A stretch of DNA of 33,847 bases from Microvirga arvi (GCF_016892765.1 NZ_JAFEMD010000057.1:1-33847), one strand, 5' to 3'. Positions 14,349 to 23,935 are shown, numbered from the stretch's first letter. Made by a program: numbers and translations. The notes: generated by a model not told the origin, from the sequence alone.

Positions 14349-14618
14349 TCAATGAATGTTGATCTCCCCCTGAACCGCTCGGAACTCGGCGGGACGGATC
14401 AGCTGGGCATGGGTGACCGTGACCGAGTGCAGGGGTCCTGCGAGTTCCCGCTTCCAGAAGTCGAGAAAATCGATGAGCACGGGGAAGCGGGGAGCCAGAT
14501 CATATTCCTGCCAGATATAGGTCTGCAGGAAGGTCGGGTGATCCGGCATGCGATACAGGATCTTGGCGGTCGTCAGCCCATAGCCTTCCATCTGGCGGAT
14601 GAAATCATTGGATACCAT
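14349..14618 (-). CDS. usg: Usg family protein
   Basis: An 89-residue small cytosolic protein with the Usg pattern: GYGLTTAKILYRMPDHP, LQTYIWQEYDLAPRFP and L.FW..EL.GPLHSV. The name comes from its position near tryptophan genes in some organisms; no trp genes are here and the function is unknown. AAGGAG lies 5 bases before ATG 14618. Transcribed divergently from the formyltransferase across a 335-base gap. Confidence 0.9.
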   Translation of the reverse strand: MVSNDFIRQMEGYGLTTAKILYRMPDHPTFLQTYIWQEYDLAPRFPVLIDFLDFWKRELAGPLHSVTVTHAQLIRPAEFRAVQGEINIH

Positions 14619-14696
14619 GCGAACTCCTTCTCAAGCCCAGAAGAGCTTACGACAGGAATCCACCCCAAAAGCGCAGGCGGTCTCCTGCCTTATGCT

Positions 14697-14715
14697 CAAG
14701 GCTAAATCTTGAGTG
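14697..14715. promoter_or_regulatory. CTCAAG-N7-CTTGAG inverted repeat upstream of usg
   Basis: A perfect 6-base-arm inverted repeat about 80 bases upstream of the usg start, in the divergent usg/formyltransferase gap. It fits an operator for a dimeric regulator, but arms this short can arise by chance. Confidence 0.25.
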
Positions 14716-14780
14716 TACTTTGAAGTTCCCGCAAGCGCCTCGGGTCCAAAATCACAAGGCACTTCCGGGGTTCCTGCGAT

Positions 14781-14850
14781 GATCGGTTTTCCCCGCGGCG
14801 CATCGTTGGCTGCGGACCCAGCGGGCCGCGCTAGCGAAAACCGGATCCTC
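14781..14850. repeat. possible degenerate family 1 repeat
   Basis: GATCGGTTTTCC and GAAAACCGGATCC face each other across about 50 bases. Between them lie GCGCATCGTTGGCTGCGGACCC and GCGCTAG, which echo the second half of the elements at 3118-3249 and 7979-8089. The similarity is partial and judged by eye. Confidence 0.35.
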
Positions 14851-14953
14851 TCTTCCGCATGGCGTGTGAACGGGCTTGCGCATCATCGCGTTCTTGCGTT
14901 GATTGCTTTGGAAAGAGTTCGAGCGGAAACATTGGGGAAGGAGATCACCGGGA

Positions 14954-15802
14954 ATGCGCTTTGCCTTCGCCGGAATCGATTTTCTGGGAGATGTTTTCGA
15001 GGCGTTTCTCGCCAAGGGGTGGGAACCGGTCAAACTCTTCAGCCGCCCCTGCGACAGCATCTACGATTTCAACGACGCAACCCTGTCCCGTGCGCGCGGC
15101 TTGAAGCTGCCGGTGCAGATGACGCGGATCCTTCCGGCCGACCTTGCGAGCCTCAAGACCATGGGCTGCGAAGCACTGGTGGTAGCGGGGTATCCCTGGC
15201 TGATCACGGGCTGGGAGCGGCACCTTTCCTATGCCATCAACTTCCACCCTTCGCCCCTACCCCTGGGACGCGGGCCGTACCCGCTCTTTCAGGCCATCCT
15301 TGATGGGCTGCCCGAATGGGGCATGACGGCCCATGTTCTCGAGCCGGCTTTCGATACGGGCGCGATCATGGTTCAGAAGCGCTTCCCTCTGAGCGACACG
15401 GAAACCCACGATACCCTGCTCTCCAAGTGCCAGATGGCTGCCAAGGAGCTGGCCATAGAGCTTGCAGGCGGCCTGCCCCGTTTCTGTGCCGAGGCAAAGC
15501 CGCAGGGCTCAGGGACCTACTGGCCGCGGGTGACGCAGGCGCAGAGAACCGTCGATTGGACAGGAGGCGTTCGCGACGTGCTGCGCACCATCCGCGCTTT
15601 CGGCTCCATCGAGGCGTTCGCCCAAGTCGATTCCCGCTACGTCTATGTGTGGGAGGCATCGGGCTGGCACGAGCCGCACCGTTACAGGCCCGGCACACTC
15701 GTGCACCGGCACCGCAAGCAGATGGTGGTCGCTGCCCGCGACGGATTTGTCCAGATCAGCGGCTGGAGCCCCTATGCTCCGGGGCCTGCAAGACAGGCAT
15801 GA
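14954..15802 (+). CDS. formyltransferase-family protein (methionyl-tRNA formyltransferase-like)
   Basis: About 282 residues with an N-terminal formyltransferase Rossmann fold (RFAFAGIDFLGDVFEAFLAK). The catalytic block is NFHPSPLPLGRGPYP at about 95-109, and the conserved Asp is in EPAFDTGAIM; a C-terminal OB-like part follows. The folate-dependent catalytic Asn-His-Asp triad is accounted for. It is shorter and more divergent than true Fmt, so it may formylate an amino sugar or another amine instead. Start ATG 14954 begins exactly at the fold; AAGGAG is 10 bases upstream. Longer starts are unlikely. Confidence 0.82.
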   Translation: MRFAFAGIDFLGDVFEAFLAKGWEPVKLFSRPCDSIYDFNDATLSRARGLKLPVQMTRILPADLASLKTMGCEALVVAGYPWLITGWERHLSYAINFHPSPLPLGRGPYPLFQAILDGLPEWGMTAHVLEPAFDTGAIMVQKRFPLSDTETHDTLLSKCQMAAKELAIELAGGLPRFCAEAKPQGSGTYWPRVTQAQRTVDWTGGVRDVLRTIRAFGSIEAFAQVDSRYVYVWEASGWHEPHRYRPGTLVHRHRKQMVVAARDGFVQISGWSPYAPGPARQA

Positions 15803-15815
15803 AGACGGGTCTCCC

Positions 15816-15884
15816 TCAGCGCTGGCGCTTCACTATTTTCCAGGCCTGGCGGAGCATGAAAAGGTTGCGAAGGAGCTTGAGCAT
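15816..15884 (-). CDS. 22-aa cationic amphipathic micro-ORF
   Basis: Twenty-two codons encode MLKLLRNLFMLRQAWKIVKR plus two residues: alternating hydrophobic and Lys/Arg positions give an amphipathic, strongly basic helix. AGGTGA lies 4 bases before the ATG. Upstream on the same strand GGAAC (15939-15935) and CGTT (15919-15916) are separated by 15 bases, one short of the EcfG optimum. It lies in the short gap between the formyltransferase and the HWE kinase. Size makes this uncertain; promoter-like box, ribosome site and helix pattern support it. Confidence 0.4.
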   Translation of the reverse strand: MLKLLRNLFMLRQAWKIVKRQR

Positions 15885-15915
15885 CGGATCACCTGTAAGA
15901 GATATTTGCTCGTCA

Positions 15916-15939
15916 AACGCCTTACCCACGGATGGTTCC
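15916..15939 (-). promoter_or_regulatory. GGAAC/CGTT pair with 15-base spacer
   Basis: Both EcfG boxes are exact on the minus strand, but the spacer is 15 rather than 16-17 bases. Predicted leader to the 22-aa micro-ORF is about 25 bases, similar to the other candidates. Weaker than the 3392-3416 site because of spacing. Confidence 0.3.
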
Positions 15940-15976
15940 AATCCGTTTAGATTCTCATCGCTGCAGCAAGAGCGCT

Positions 15977-17920
15977 TTAAGAAAGCGGAGCGTCCACCGT
16001 GCACAGGATCCCCTCGGGGCGGAATTCGATCCGGACATCTCCATTGAGCTCGCGCGCAAGGCTCCGTTCGATGAGCCGGGAGCCGAAGCCGAAGCGCGTC
16101 GGCGCTTGAACATGAGGGCCGCCGCTCTCCTGCCAGCGCAGGTGCAGACGGCTCCAGGGCTCGGCCGGCTCGACGCTCCACGCGATGTCGACCCTGCCCG
16201 TCGCGTTCGACAGGGCGCCATACTTCACGGCATTGGTGGTCAATTCCTGAAGCGCCATGGAAAGTGCGAGAGCGATACGGGGCGATAACCGGACTTCGGG
16301 ACCTGCCATCGCCAGGCGTTCCTCCTCCAGAATGGCGTAAGGTGCGAGAGCCTGAGCGACGATATCCTTGAGTTCCGCCCCTTCCCAGTTCTCCTTCGTC
16401 AAGACGTCGTGAGCCCGGGCCAAGGCGATCAGGCGCATTTCCAGGGCTTCCTTGGCTTCCGATGCCGTTTCGGCGTTGCGCAGGGTCTGAGAGGCAATCG
16501 ACTGCACCGTAGCCAAAGTATTTTTGACTCTGTGGTTCAGTTCATTGATCAGGAGCGTACGCTGCTCGTCAGCCTTCTTGCGGTCGGTGATATCACGCTG
16601 GATTCCCCAAAGCCGCTTCAACTGGCCGTCCTCGACGATCCCGGTCATGCTGTTGTCGAAATGCTTGCGATTGCCGGCAGCATCCTGCTCTGCGGATTCT
16701 GCTCCGGTCACGCTGTAGCCGGCGTTGATGATAACGGTGAGGTACGCTCTGGCTTCCGGGTCGGACGAAGGCAATGCGAAGTCAAGCGTCCGGCCGATCA
16801 GATCCTCGGCCCTCGCAAGTCCATACATGCGCGCCATGGCGTCGTTGCAATCAACGAAGCGCCCATGGCGGTAGGCGAGCTCGACCTGCTCCTCCACCGG
16901 CAGTCTCGTGTCGAGCGGCGGATTGAATTCCAGAAGCCAGATTCCCTCGGAGCTGCGCGTAATGAACGACCGGTAGCGCTCCTCGCTTTCGCGCAAAGCC
17001 GACTCGGTATCTTTTTCGGCAGTGATATCCCACTGGGCTCCGAGCGAACGCACGAAGCGTCCTTCGGCATCCCGGATCAGCTTGGTTCGCGCCGTAATCC
17101 ATCGCATCTCACCCGTATCGGCGCGGAAGATCCTGAACTCGTAGTCGAGCTGATGACGAGCAGGATCGGCGACGGCAGCCCGCGTTTCGGCTTCGATCCT
17201 GGTTCGATCCTCCGGATGCACGAGGAGGATCCACGCGTTATAGGAGAAGGCTTTGGATCGATCCTCCGCAAGTCCGTATAATTCCATGTATTCCGGCGAG
17301 GCGACGGCATGGCCGGTGATGCGGTCGAATTCAAAACTGCCGATCCTTGCAGCCTCCTGCACCTGCCTGAGCCGCTCCTCGCTCTCACGGCCGGTCTTCT
17401 CGGTTCCAGAGCAATAGAATCCGGCAACTTTGCCTGTTTCATCCCTGACGGGCGTCATGGAGAAGGTGAAGGCTCCCATGGTCCAACCTGCCGGTCCTTC
17501 TGGCACGGCAGTCGCGCCAGGAGCCTGCCTCCCCTCAATCTTCATCACGGAATCGATGAATGACCCGTGGCGAGCCCACATCTCAGGCCACACGTCCCGA
17601 TACGGCATACCGAGAGCCGCCGGATGCTTGAGGCCGAGAATCGATGCGAAGCTATCATTGTAGAGCAGTGTGAGACTCGCGCCCCAGGCAACACAGGCAG
17701 GATGCCGAGAGCTGAGCATGAGGTCGACGAGCGTACGGAGACTCTGAGGCCACGACTGAAGGGATCCGAGCGGGGTCGCTTCCCAATCATGAACGCGGAT
17801 ATGCTCACCCATCTCGCCGCTGGCGAGGAGCCAAGAGGTCGCTCCAGAATCCTGTTGATCCCTGTTATCCCAAGGTTTGGAAAGCGGGGTCGGTGCCCCT
17901 TCCAAAGCGGCATCCCTCAT
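15977..17920 (-). CDS. multi-PAS HWE-family sensor histidine kinase
   Basis: A 647-residue cytosolic kinase without membrane helices. Three PAS-type regions precede the kinase, near residues 45-175, 190-305 and 315-440; the second and third end in GAQWDITAEKD and GIQRDITDRKK. The HWE domain follows: phospho-His 463 in LINELNHRVKNTLATVQSIA, N-box ALQELTTNAVKYG at about 556-568, and the diagnostic WQE at about 596-598, then GFGSRLIE. HWE kinases commonly phosphorylate stand-alone receivers or PhyR in the general stress response. No receiver adjoins it. ATG 17920 lacks a good ribosome site, so a start near Met 37 is possible. Confidence 0.9.
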   Translation of the reverse strand: MRDAALEGAPTPLSKPWDNRDQQDSGATSWLLASGEMGEHIRVHDWEATPLGSLQSWPQSLRTLVDLMLSSRHPACVAWGASLTLLYNDSFASILGLKHPAALGMPYRDVWPEMWARHGSFIDSVMKIEGRQAPGATAVPEGPAGWTMGAFTFSMTPVRDETGKVAGFYCSGTEKTGRESEERLRQVQEAARIGSFEFDRITGHAVASPEYMELYGLAEDRSKAFSYNAWILLVHPEDRTRIEAETRAAVADPARHQLDYEFRIFRADTGEMRWITARTKLIRDAEGRFVRSLGAQWDITAEKDTESALRESEERYRSFITRSSEGIWLLEFNPPLDTRLPVEEQVELAYRHGRFVDCNDAMARMYGLARAEDLIGRTLDFALPSSDPEARAYLTVIINAGYSVTGAESAEQDAAGNRKHFDNSMTGIVEDGQLKRLWGIQRDITDRKKADEQRTLLINELNHRVKNTLATVQSIASQTLRNAETASEAKEALEMRLIALARAHDVLTKENWEGAELKDIVAQALAPYAILEEERLAMAGPEVRLSPRIALALSMALQELTTNAVKYGALSNATGRVDIAWSVEPAEPWSRLHLRWQESGGPHVQAPTRFGFGSRLIERSLARELNGDVRIEFRPEGILCTVDAPLS

Positions 17921-18325
17921 GAGAGGCGTATCCGCCCGGTCTGTCGCGAGATTCTTTCACCCGAGCTCATGATCATAGGCTGTAAGGGGGACACCACGAG
18001 TGTTGAGGAGCCAGACCCCAGGATGAGCCGACCATAGGCCGCGCCCCGGACAAGATCAGATCTGTTCCGATTGCTGGACATCTCAGACTCCGCAGACCCT
18101 GGTCGCAATGTGACACGAGAACATAAGTCCCAGGGGCCTCGGTTCAAGAGACACAAGAGGTTCACACCTGACAAGGAGCCTACCCGCAAAACACGGTCTC
18201 TGCGCTAGGCATTGCATTTTATCTCGTTCCATCAATCCGGACGGCAGGACGCTTTCGGAACAATGCCTCTCTCACCGCATTACACCGATACGAAGGCCAT
18301 GTGCCCCCGGTCTTCGAGACCCTCA

Positions 18326-18355
18326 AAGCCCTCCACGCCGCAGTGGGGGGCTTTT
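18326..18355 (+). terminator. strong terminator-like hairpin without an upstream gene
   Basis: An 11-pair stem AAGCCCTCCAC/GTGGGGGGCTT (one G-T pair), 6-base loop, then TTTTCT. It is oriented for plus-strand transcription, yet no plus-strand gene ends within about 2.5 kb upstream. It could close a small RNA arising in 18000-18320, or be accidental. Confidence 0.5.
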
Positions 18356-18441
18356 CTCTGACAGTCGGCTCTTTTTCGCGCTTTGGTTGAAACATGCACT
18401 TCTCTTTTGGGTTAACCCCTTGGAGGTACTGTTCACCTACA

Positions 18442-18501
18442 GCCCTTCAAAACTTCAAGGGCCCCTTTGCTTATCCCACGGCAAAGCCGGCCCTTTCTTT
18501 T
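18442..18501 (+). promoter_or_regulatory. two mutually exclusive hairpins, second followed by a T-run
   Basis: GCCCTT (18442-18447) can pair with AAGGGC (18457-18462). Alternatively GGGCC..TTTGC (18459-18470) pairs with GCAAA..GGCCC (18481-18493), followed by TTTCTTTT. The two structures compete for the same GGGC, as in attenuators, but no plus-strand gene follows. The 738-base gap 17921-18658 also holds hairpins at 18571-18591 and 18601-18638 and no supportable gene. Confidence 0.35.
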
Positions 18502-18570
18502 GGCGCGCAATTCTTCGTCCACAATCTGCAGCGAAGCTGAAACCGGGCCTGCATTGGTTCATTGATCATC

Positions 18571-18591
18571 GAGGGTTCTCCCTGAACCCTC
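18571..18591. other. GAGGGTTC-N5-GAACCCTC hairpin
   Basis: A perfect 8-base stem with a 5-base loop in the gene-free stretch before the RutF-like gene's end. No T-run; role unknown. Confidence 0.4.
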
Positions 18592-18600
18592 AGGACCGGG

Positions 18601-18638
18601 AGGCCTCCTCATTGGCTCGATGGCTTGTGAGGAGGCCT
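18601..18638. terminator. 11-bp stem hairpin downstream of the RutF-like gene
   Basis: AGGCCTCCTCA pairs perfectly with TGAGGAGGCCT across 16 bases, 20 bases past the stop of the minus-strand flavin reductase. There is no T-run on the minus strand, so it may stabilise the 3' end rather than terminate by itself. Confidence 0.45.
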
Positions 18639-18658
18639 TTCCTCCTCAAGATGGCGCG

Positions 18659-19186
18659 TCAGAGTTCGTGATAGTGCCGGCCCTGATAGACGAGCGCCGG
18701 CTTCTGCTCACCCAACCTGATCCTGACGATCTCACCGATGATCACATGGTGTGTTGCGACCACCCGAGCATCGCTGATCCGGCAATCGAAGGACACAAGG
18801 CTCGTCATCAGGGCTGGCGAGCCCGTCTGGAGCTTTTCCCATTGCCCAATGGTAAAGCGCTCCTGCCCCTGAAGACCGGCCCGACCGGCAAAGACATCGG
18901 CAAGCTGAATATCGTCAGCCCCGAGCGTATTCACGCAGAACACCCGGTTGGACAGCAGGGCCTGAGCGGACCGGGAGGCCGTGTTCAAGCAGACCAGCAG
19001 CGAGGCCGGGCTGTCAGTCACGGGTGTGACGGCTGTTGCCGTAAAGCCCGCCCGCCCTGCGGCACCATCCGTCGTCACCACGTGGACCGCATCGGCGACA
19101 CGACTCATGCCCTCCCGGAAGAGAACGGCCTCGGGGCCGGGTGCGCCTGTAGCTTCGGAGGGGGGAGCGGCTTGAGTCTTCAACAT
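18659..19186 (-). CDS. RutF-like NAD(P)H:flavin reductase
   Basis: A 175-residue flavin-reductase-domain protein. FREGMSRVADAVHVVTTDG, GRAGFTATAVTPVTDSPASL, LLVCLNTASRS and the VSFDCRI block closely follow RutF, which supplies reduced FMN to the pyrimidine-ring-opening oxygenase RutA. The other rut genes are absent from the window, so it may serve another two-component monooxygenase. Start ATG 19186 fits the family; the ribosome site is poor. It is divergent from the branched-chain amino acid transporter operon. Confidence 0.85.
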   Translation of the reverse strand: MLKTQAAPPSEATGAPGPEAVLFREGMSRVADAVHVVTTDGAAGRAGFTATAVTPVTDSPASLLVCLNTASRSAQALLSNRVFCVNTLGADDIQLADVFAGRAGLQGQERFTIGQWEKLQTGSPALMTSLVSFDCRISDARVVATHHVIIGEIVRIRLGEQKPALVYQGRHYHEL

Positions 19187-19359
19187 CGTGATCCGGACAA
19201 GCCTCTTCCACTCTTTCAGAACTGAGCACAAGGCCATCCAGAACCATATGGGGCCTCGGCAAGCCCTTGCAAAGCGGCGCAGCACTGACGCTTTGCATCC
19301 TATCCGGTCATTCTGCCGATCATTCCATCAAATAGGCTGATAGGAATCTTAACACTCCG

Positions 19360-19388
19360 TTGTCGAATGAAGATCCGTTTGCTAGAGA
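19360..19388 (+). promoter_or_regulatory. putative housekeeping promoter of the liv operon
   Basis: TTGTCG at 19360-19365, 17 bases, then TAGAGA at 19383-19388, roughly 90 bases before livH. The match is moderate. The same 297-base gap contains CCTATC near 19299 and GATAGG near 19340 as widely spaced inverted boxes, and no gene. Confidence 0.3.
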
Positions 19389-19483
19389 CACGCGCACCTA
19401 AGGTCAGGCTTGGCGATGTTCCCGCATCGTGCTTTCCTGCAGTTCCCAAGAATGACCCCGTTCCAGAGGGGCAAGGGTAGGAC

Positions 19484-20404
19484 ATGGAAATTTTTGTGCA
19501 GCAGCTCATCAATGGGCTGACACTGGGGTCGATCTACGGCCTCATCGCCATCGGCTATACGATGGTCTTCGGCATCATCGGCATGGTGAATTTCGCCCAC
19601 GGCGATGTCTTCATGCTCTCCGCTTTCATCTCGCTCATCTTCTTCCTGATCCTGACCACATGGCTCGGGATCTCGTCCATCGCGCTGGCTCTGCTCATCG
19701 TGCTGGTCATCGCGATGGTGCTCACCTCCCTCTGGGGCTGGGCCATCGAGCGCATCGCCTACCGGCCCCTGCGCGGCTCTTTCCGCCTCGCGCCCCTGAT
19801 CTCGGCCATCGGCGTCTCGATCTTCCTCTCCAACTTCGTCCAGGTGGCTCAAGGAGCTCGCAACAAGCCGACCCCGCCGATGGTTCAGGACGTCGTCGTG
19901 CTGTTTCAGGGGGAAAGCGGCTACAACGTCGCCCTCTCCTACAAGCAGATCATCATCATGGTGGTGACGGCAGTGCTGCTGACAATCTTCTGGTATCTCG
20001 TCCAGAAGACCTCTCTCGGCCGGGCCCAGCGCGCCTGCGAGCAGGACCGCAAGATGGCGGCGCTTCTCGGCATCAACGTGGACCGGACGATCTCGCTGAC
20101 CTTCGTAATCGGCGCCGCGCTCGCCTCGGTCGCGGGCACCATGTATTTGCTGTACTATGGCGTGGTGAGCTTCAACGACGGCTTCGTACCTGGCGTGAAG
20201 GCCTTCACGGCAGCGGTTTTGGGTGGCATCGGCTCGCTCCCGGGCGCCGTTCTGGGCGGGTTGATCATCGGCCTCATCGAAACCTTCTGGTCGGCCTATT
20301 TCTCCATCGAGTACAAGGACGTAGCCGCGTTCTCGATCCTCGCCATCGTTCTGATCTTCATGCCCTCCGGCATTCTCGGACGGCCTGAGGTCGAGAAGGT
20401 TTAG
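19484..20404 (+). CDS. livH: branched-chain amino acid ABC transporter permease LivH
   Basis: A 306-residue inner-membrane permease with about eight hydrophobic segments and the family signatures NGLTLGSIYGLIAIGYTMVF, GMVNFAHGDVFML and, near the end, AFTAAVLGGIGSLPGAVLGG. It forms the translocation channel with LivM, driven by LivG and LivF, for leucine/isoleucine/valine or related amino acids delivered by the periplasmic binding protein. AAGGG precedes the ATG by 6 bases. First gene of a tightly packed operon continuing to 25063. Confidence 0.96.
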   Translation: MEIFVQQLINGLTLGSIYGLIAIGYTMVFGIIGMVNFAHGDVFMLSAFISLIFFLILTTWLGISSIALALLIVLVIAMVLTSLWGWAIERIAYRPLRGSFRLAPLISAIGVSIFLSNFVQVAQGARNKPTPPMVQDVVVLFQGESGYNVALSYKQIIIMVVTAVLLTIFWYLVQKTSLGRAQRACEQDRKMAALLGINVDRTISLTFVIGAALASVAGTMYLLYYGVVSFNDGFVPGVKAFTAAVLGGIGSLPGAVLGGLIIGLIETFWSAYFSIEYKDVAAFSILAIVLIFMPSGILGRPEVEKV

Positions 20405-20418
20405 GGAGCCTAGCCGCC

Positions 20419-21830
20419 ATGAACGCTCCTTCCATCACCTCCACGGCCCAAACCCAGGCCGTGACGCGCAGCTTCGATCTGGGCGCGGCCTTCAAGGACG
20501 CTTTCAAGACGGCCCTGATCATGCTGGGCCTGTCCATCCCGATCCTGGCCTACAAGACGGATCAGTCCGGCGCCGATCTCTTCCTGACCCCCCGCTGGGG
20601 CCTGGTCGCCATCGTCTGCGCCATCGTGTTCGGCCTTCGCCTCGTGCTGCACGCCTTCACGGCCTCGCGGGCCTATACCAAGGCGACCCCGAGCGCCCAT
20701 CAGGCGACGGAACCCGTCGGAGCGACGCCGAGCGCCTTCCAGCACGTATCGCGCTTCGCCATTCCCTTCTTCCTCGGGGTGGCGCTGGCCTTTCCGGTCC
20801 TGATCTACCTGATCCAGGGCGGCCTGAACGAGTCGCGCTACTGGGTGGATCTGGGCATCCTGATCCTCACCTACGTGATGCTCGGCTGGGGTCTGAACAT
20901 CGTGGTGGGCCTGGCCGGCCTGCTCGACCTCGGCTACGTGGCCTTCTATGCGGTCGGCGCCTATTCCTACGCCCTGCTCTCGACCACTTTCGGCCTGTCC
21001 TTCTGGATCTGCCTGCCGCTCGCCGGCATCCTCGCCGCCTTCTGGGGCATGATCTTAGGGTTTCCGGTGCTGCGCCTGCGCGGCGACTATCTCGCCATCG
21101 TCACCCTCGCCTTCGGCGAAATCGTCCGCCTCGTGCTGATCAACTGGGTGGATCTCACCAATGGCGGCGCCGGCATCTCCTCGATCCCCCGCGCGACCTT
21201 CTTCGGCCTGCCCTTCACGGCAGGCGAAGGCGGGTTCGCGGCCACCTTCGGGCTCGAGTTCAACGGCATGCACCGGATGATCTTCCTCTACTACCTCATC
21301 CTGTTCCTGGCCCTCCTGACCAACTTCGTCACCATGCGCCTGCGCAAGCTGCCCGTGGGTCGCGCCTGGGAAGCCCTGCGCGAGGACGAGATCGCCTGCC
21401 GGTCGCTCGGGATCAACACCACCAACACCAAGCTGACGGCCTTCGCCATCGGCGCCATGTTCGGCGGCTTCGCAGGATCGTTCTTCGCGGTTCGCCAGGG
21501 CTTCGTCTCTCCGGAAAGCTTCAACTTCCTGGAATCGGCGATCATTCTGGCCATCGTGGTGCTGGGCGGCATGGGCTCGCAGATCGGCGTGGCCATCGCG
21601 GCCATCGTGCTTGTCGGCGGTCCCGAGGTCCTGCGCAACCTGACCTTCCTTCAATCGATCTTCGGCGCAGGCTTCGATCCGAACGAGTATCGCCTGCTCC
21701 TCTTCGGCGTCGGCATGGTGTCGATGATGGTCTGGCGTCCGCGCGGCCTGATCTCGGAACGTGAACCCTCGGTGATCTTGAAAGAGCGCAAGGCCATCTC
21801 CGGCTCGCTCGTGAAGGAAGGACACGGCTA

Positions 21831-21831
<1 letters not shown>
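20419..21831 (+). CDS. livM: branched-chain amino acid ABC transporter permease LivM
   Basis: A 470-residue permease. The first ~120 residues form an extra hydrophobic N-terminal region, as in other long LivM proteins. The core has GWGLNIVVGLAGLLDLGYVA, GFPVLRLRGDYLAIVTLAFG, GRAWEALREDEIACRSLGIN and VVLGGMGSQIG, with about ten membrane segments in all. Partner of LivH in the channel. It starts 14 bases after livH and its stop overlaps the livG start by one base (TAATG), a sign of translational coupling. Confidence 0.96.
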
Positions 21832-22669
<838 letters not shown>

Positions 22670-22673
<4 letters not shown>

Positions 22674-23446
22674 GCACTGCTGGAGCAAACATCGCGATGC
22701 AGAGTCCCCAGGCTTCATCTGCCCGGCAGCCGCTTCTCAGCGTGCGCGGCGTGAAGACCTATTACGGCAACATCATCGCTCTCAAAGGCGTCGACATGGA
22801 CGTCAACGAGGGCGAGATCGTCACGCTGATCGGCGCCAACGGCGCCGGCAAGTCGACGCTGATGATGACCATCTTCGGCAATCCGCGCTGCCGCGAAGGC
22901 ACGATCACCTATGCGGGGAAGGACATCACCAAGATGCCCACCCACGAGATCGCCCGCCTGTCGATCGCCCAGTCGCCGGAAGGGCGGCGCATTTTCCCGC
23001 GCATGACCGTGTACGAGAACCTGCAGATGGGCGCGTCCATGAACGGGCTGGCCCATTTCGACCAGGATCTCGAGCGGGTCTGCACCCTGTTCCCGCGCCT
23101 GAAAGAGCGTCTGCAGCAGCGCGGCGGCACCCTCTCGGGCGGCGAGCAGCAGATGCTGGCGATTGCCCGCGCCCTGATGAGCCGTCCCAAGCTCCTGCTT
23201 CTGGACGAGCCTTCGCTGGGTCTCGCCCCCCTGATCGTGAAGCAGATCTTCCAGATCATCAAAGAGCTCAACGAGAAGGACGGCATGACCGTCTTCCTCG
23301 TGGAACAGAACGCCTATCATGCCCTCAAGCTGGCCCATCGCGGTTATGTGATGGTGACGGGCAACATCACCATGAGCGGAACCGGCAGGGAACTGCTCGA
23401 AGATCCGCAAGTCAAAGCGGCCTATCTCGAAGGGGGGCATCACTGA
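22670..23446 (+). CDS. livF: branched-chain amino acid ABC transporter ATP-binding protein LivF
   Basis: A 258-residue ATPase with Walker A GANGAGKST, the LivF-type SPEGRRIFPRMTVYENL, signature LSGGEQQMLAIARAL, Walker B LLLLDEPSLGL and FLVEQNA. About 20 extra polar residues precede the domain; the start is fixed by the four-base overlap with livG, although an internal Met 10 is possible. Pairs with LivG. Its stop overlaps the next start by one base. Confidence 0.96.
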
Positions 23447-23808
23447 TGCAGGGCATCCTCTACGAAGAGCCTTCGATCTGGCTCTTTCTTCTCATCACCG
23501 TGATCATGGGCGGCTGGGCCGCCTGGATGACCGGCCGGGCCATCGCCCTCACCTGGCGCCCCTTCTGGACCCTTCTCCTCTACCTGTTCATTCTGGGCGC
23601 AGCCGTGCGCTTCATCCACTTCGCCCTGTTCGGAGGAACGCTTCTGTCGATCCACTACTATGCGGTCGACACGATCGTCATGCTGATCATCGGGACCCTG
23701 GGCTTCCAGTACCGGCGGGCCCGCATGATGACCACGCAGTACCGCTGGCTCTATGAGCGGGCCGGGCCTTTTTCCTGGCGGGAAAAGGCGTCTGCTACCA
23801 AGGGCTAA
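23446..23808 (+). CDS. small membrane protein of the liv operon (DUF6867-like)
   Basis: A 120-residue protein with three hydrophobic helices at about residues 10-32 (WLFLLITVIMGGWAAWMTGR), 40-62 (TLLLYLFILGAAVRF) and 72-92. A basic, aromatic C-terminal tail follows (FQYRRARMMTTQYRW). Small proteins of this type sit between livF and the binding-protein gene in related Hyphomicrobiales; I recall the label DUF6867 with moderate certainty. A transporter accessory role is inferred only from position. Translationally coupled to livF. Confidence 0.82.
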   Translation: MQGILYEEPSIWLFLLITVIMGGWAAWMTGRAIALTWRPFWTLLLYLFILGAAVRFIHFALFGGTLLSIHYYAVDTIVMLIIGTLGFQYRRARMMTTQYRWLYERAGPFSWREKASATKG

Positions 23809-23823
23809 GCCAAAAAGATTCCA

Positions 23824-23908
23824 GCGTGACATTCGCTTAAAAACAAGCATGATGTCACGCGGATGGCGGGGAGAACCCGCCAAACCGGCCCCACGAGGAA
23901 GAGGGGCC
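23824..23908 (+). promoter_or_regulatory. three tandem hairpins in the livK leader
   Basis: Stem 1: GCGTGACAT/ATGTCACGC (23824-23860) with an inner GCTT/AAGC. Stem 2: GGCGGG-gagaa-CCCGCC (23865-23881). Stem 3: GGCCCC/GGGGCC (23887-23908). They lie between the DUF6867-like stop and livK. Intercistronic stems before a binding-protein gene often raise its relative expression by mRNA stabilisation or partial termination upstream; a leader-type regulator is also possible. Confidence 0.5.
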
Positions 23909-23935
23909 TATAAAACCACCCAGAGGAGTGACCTC

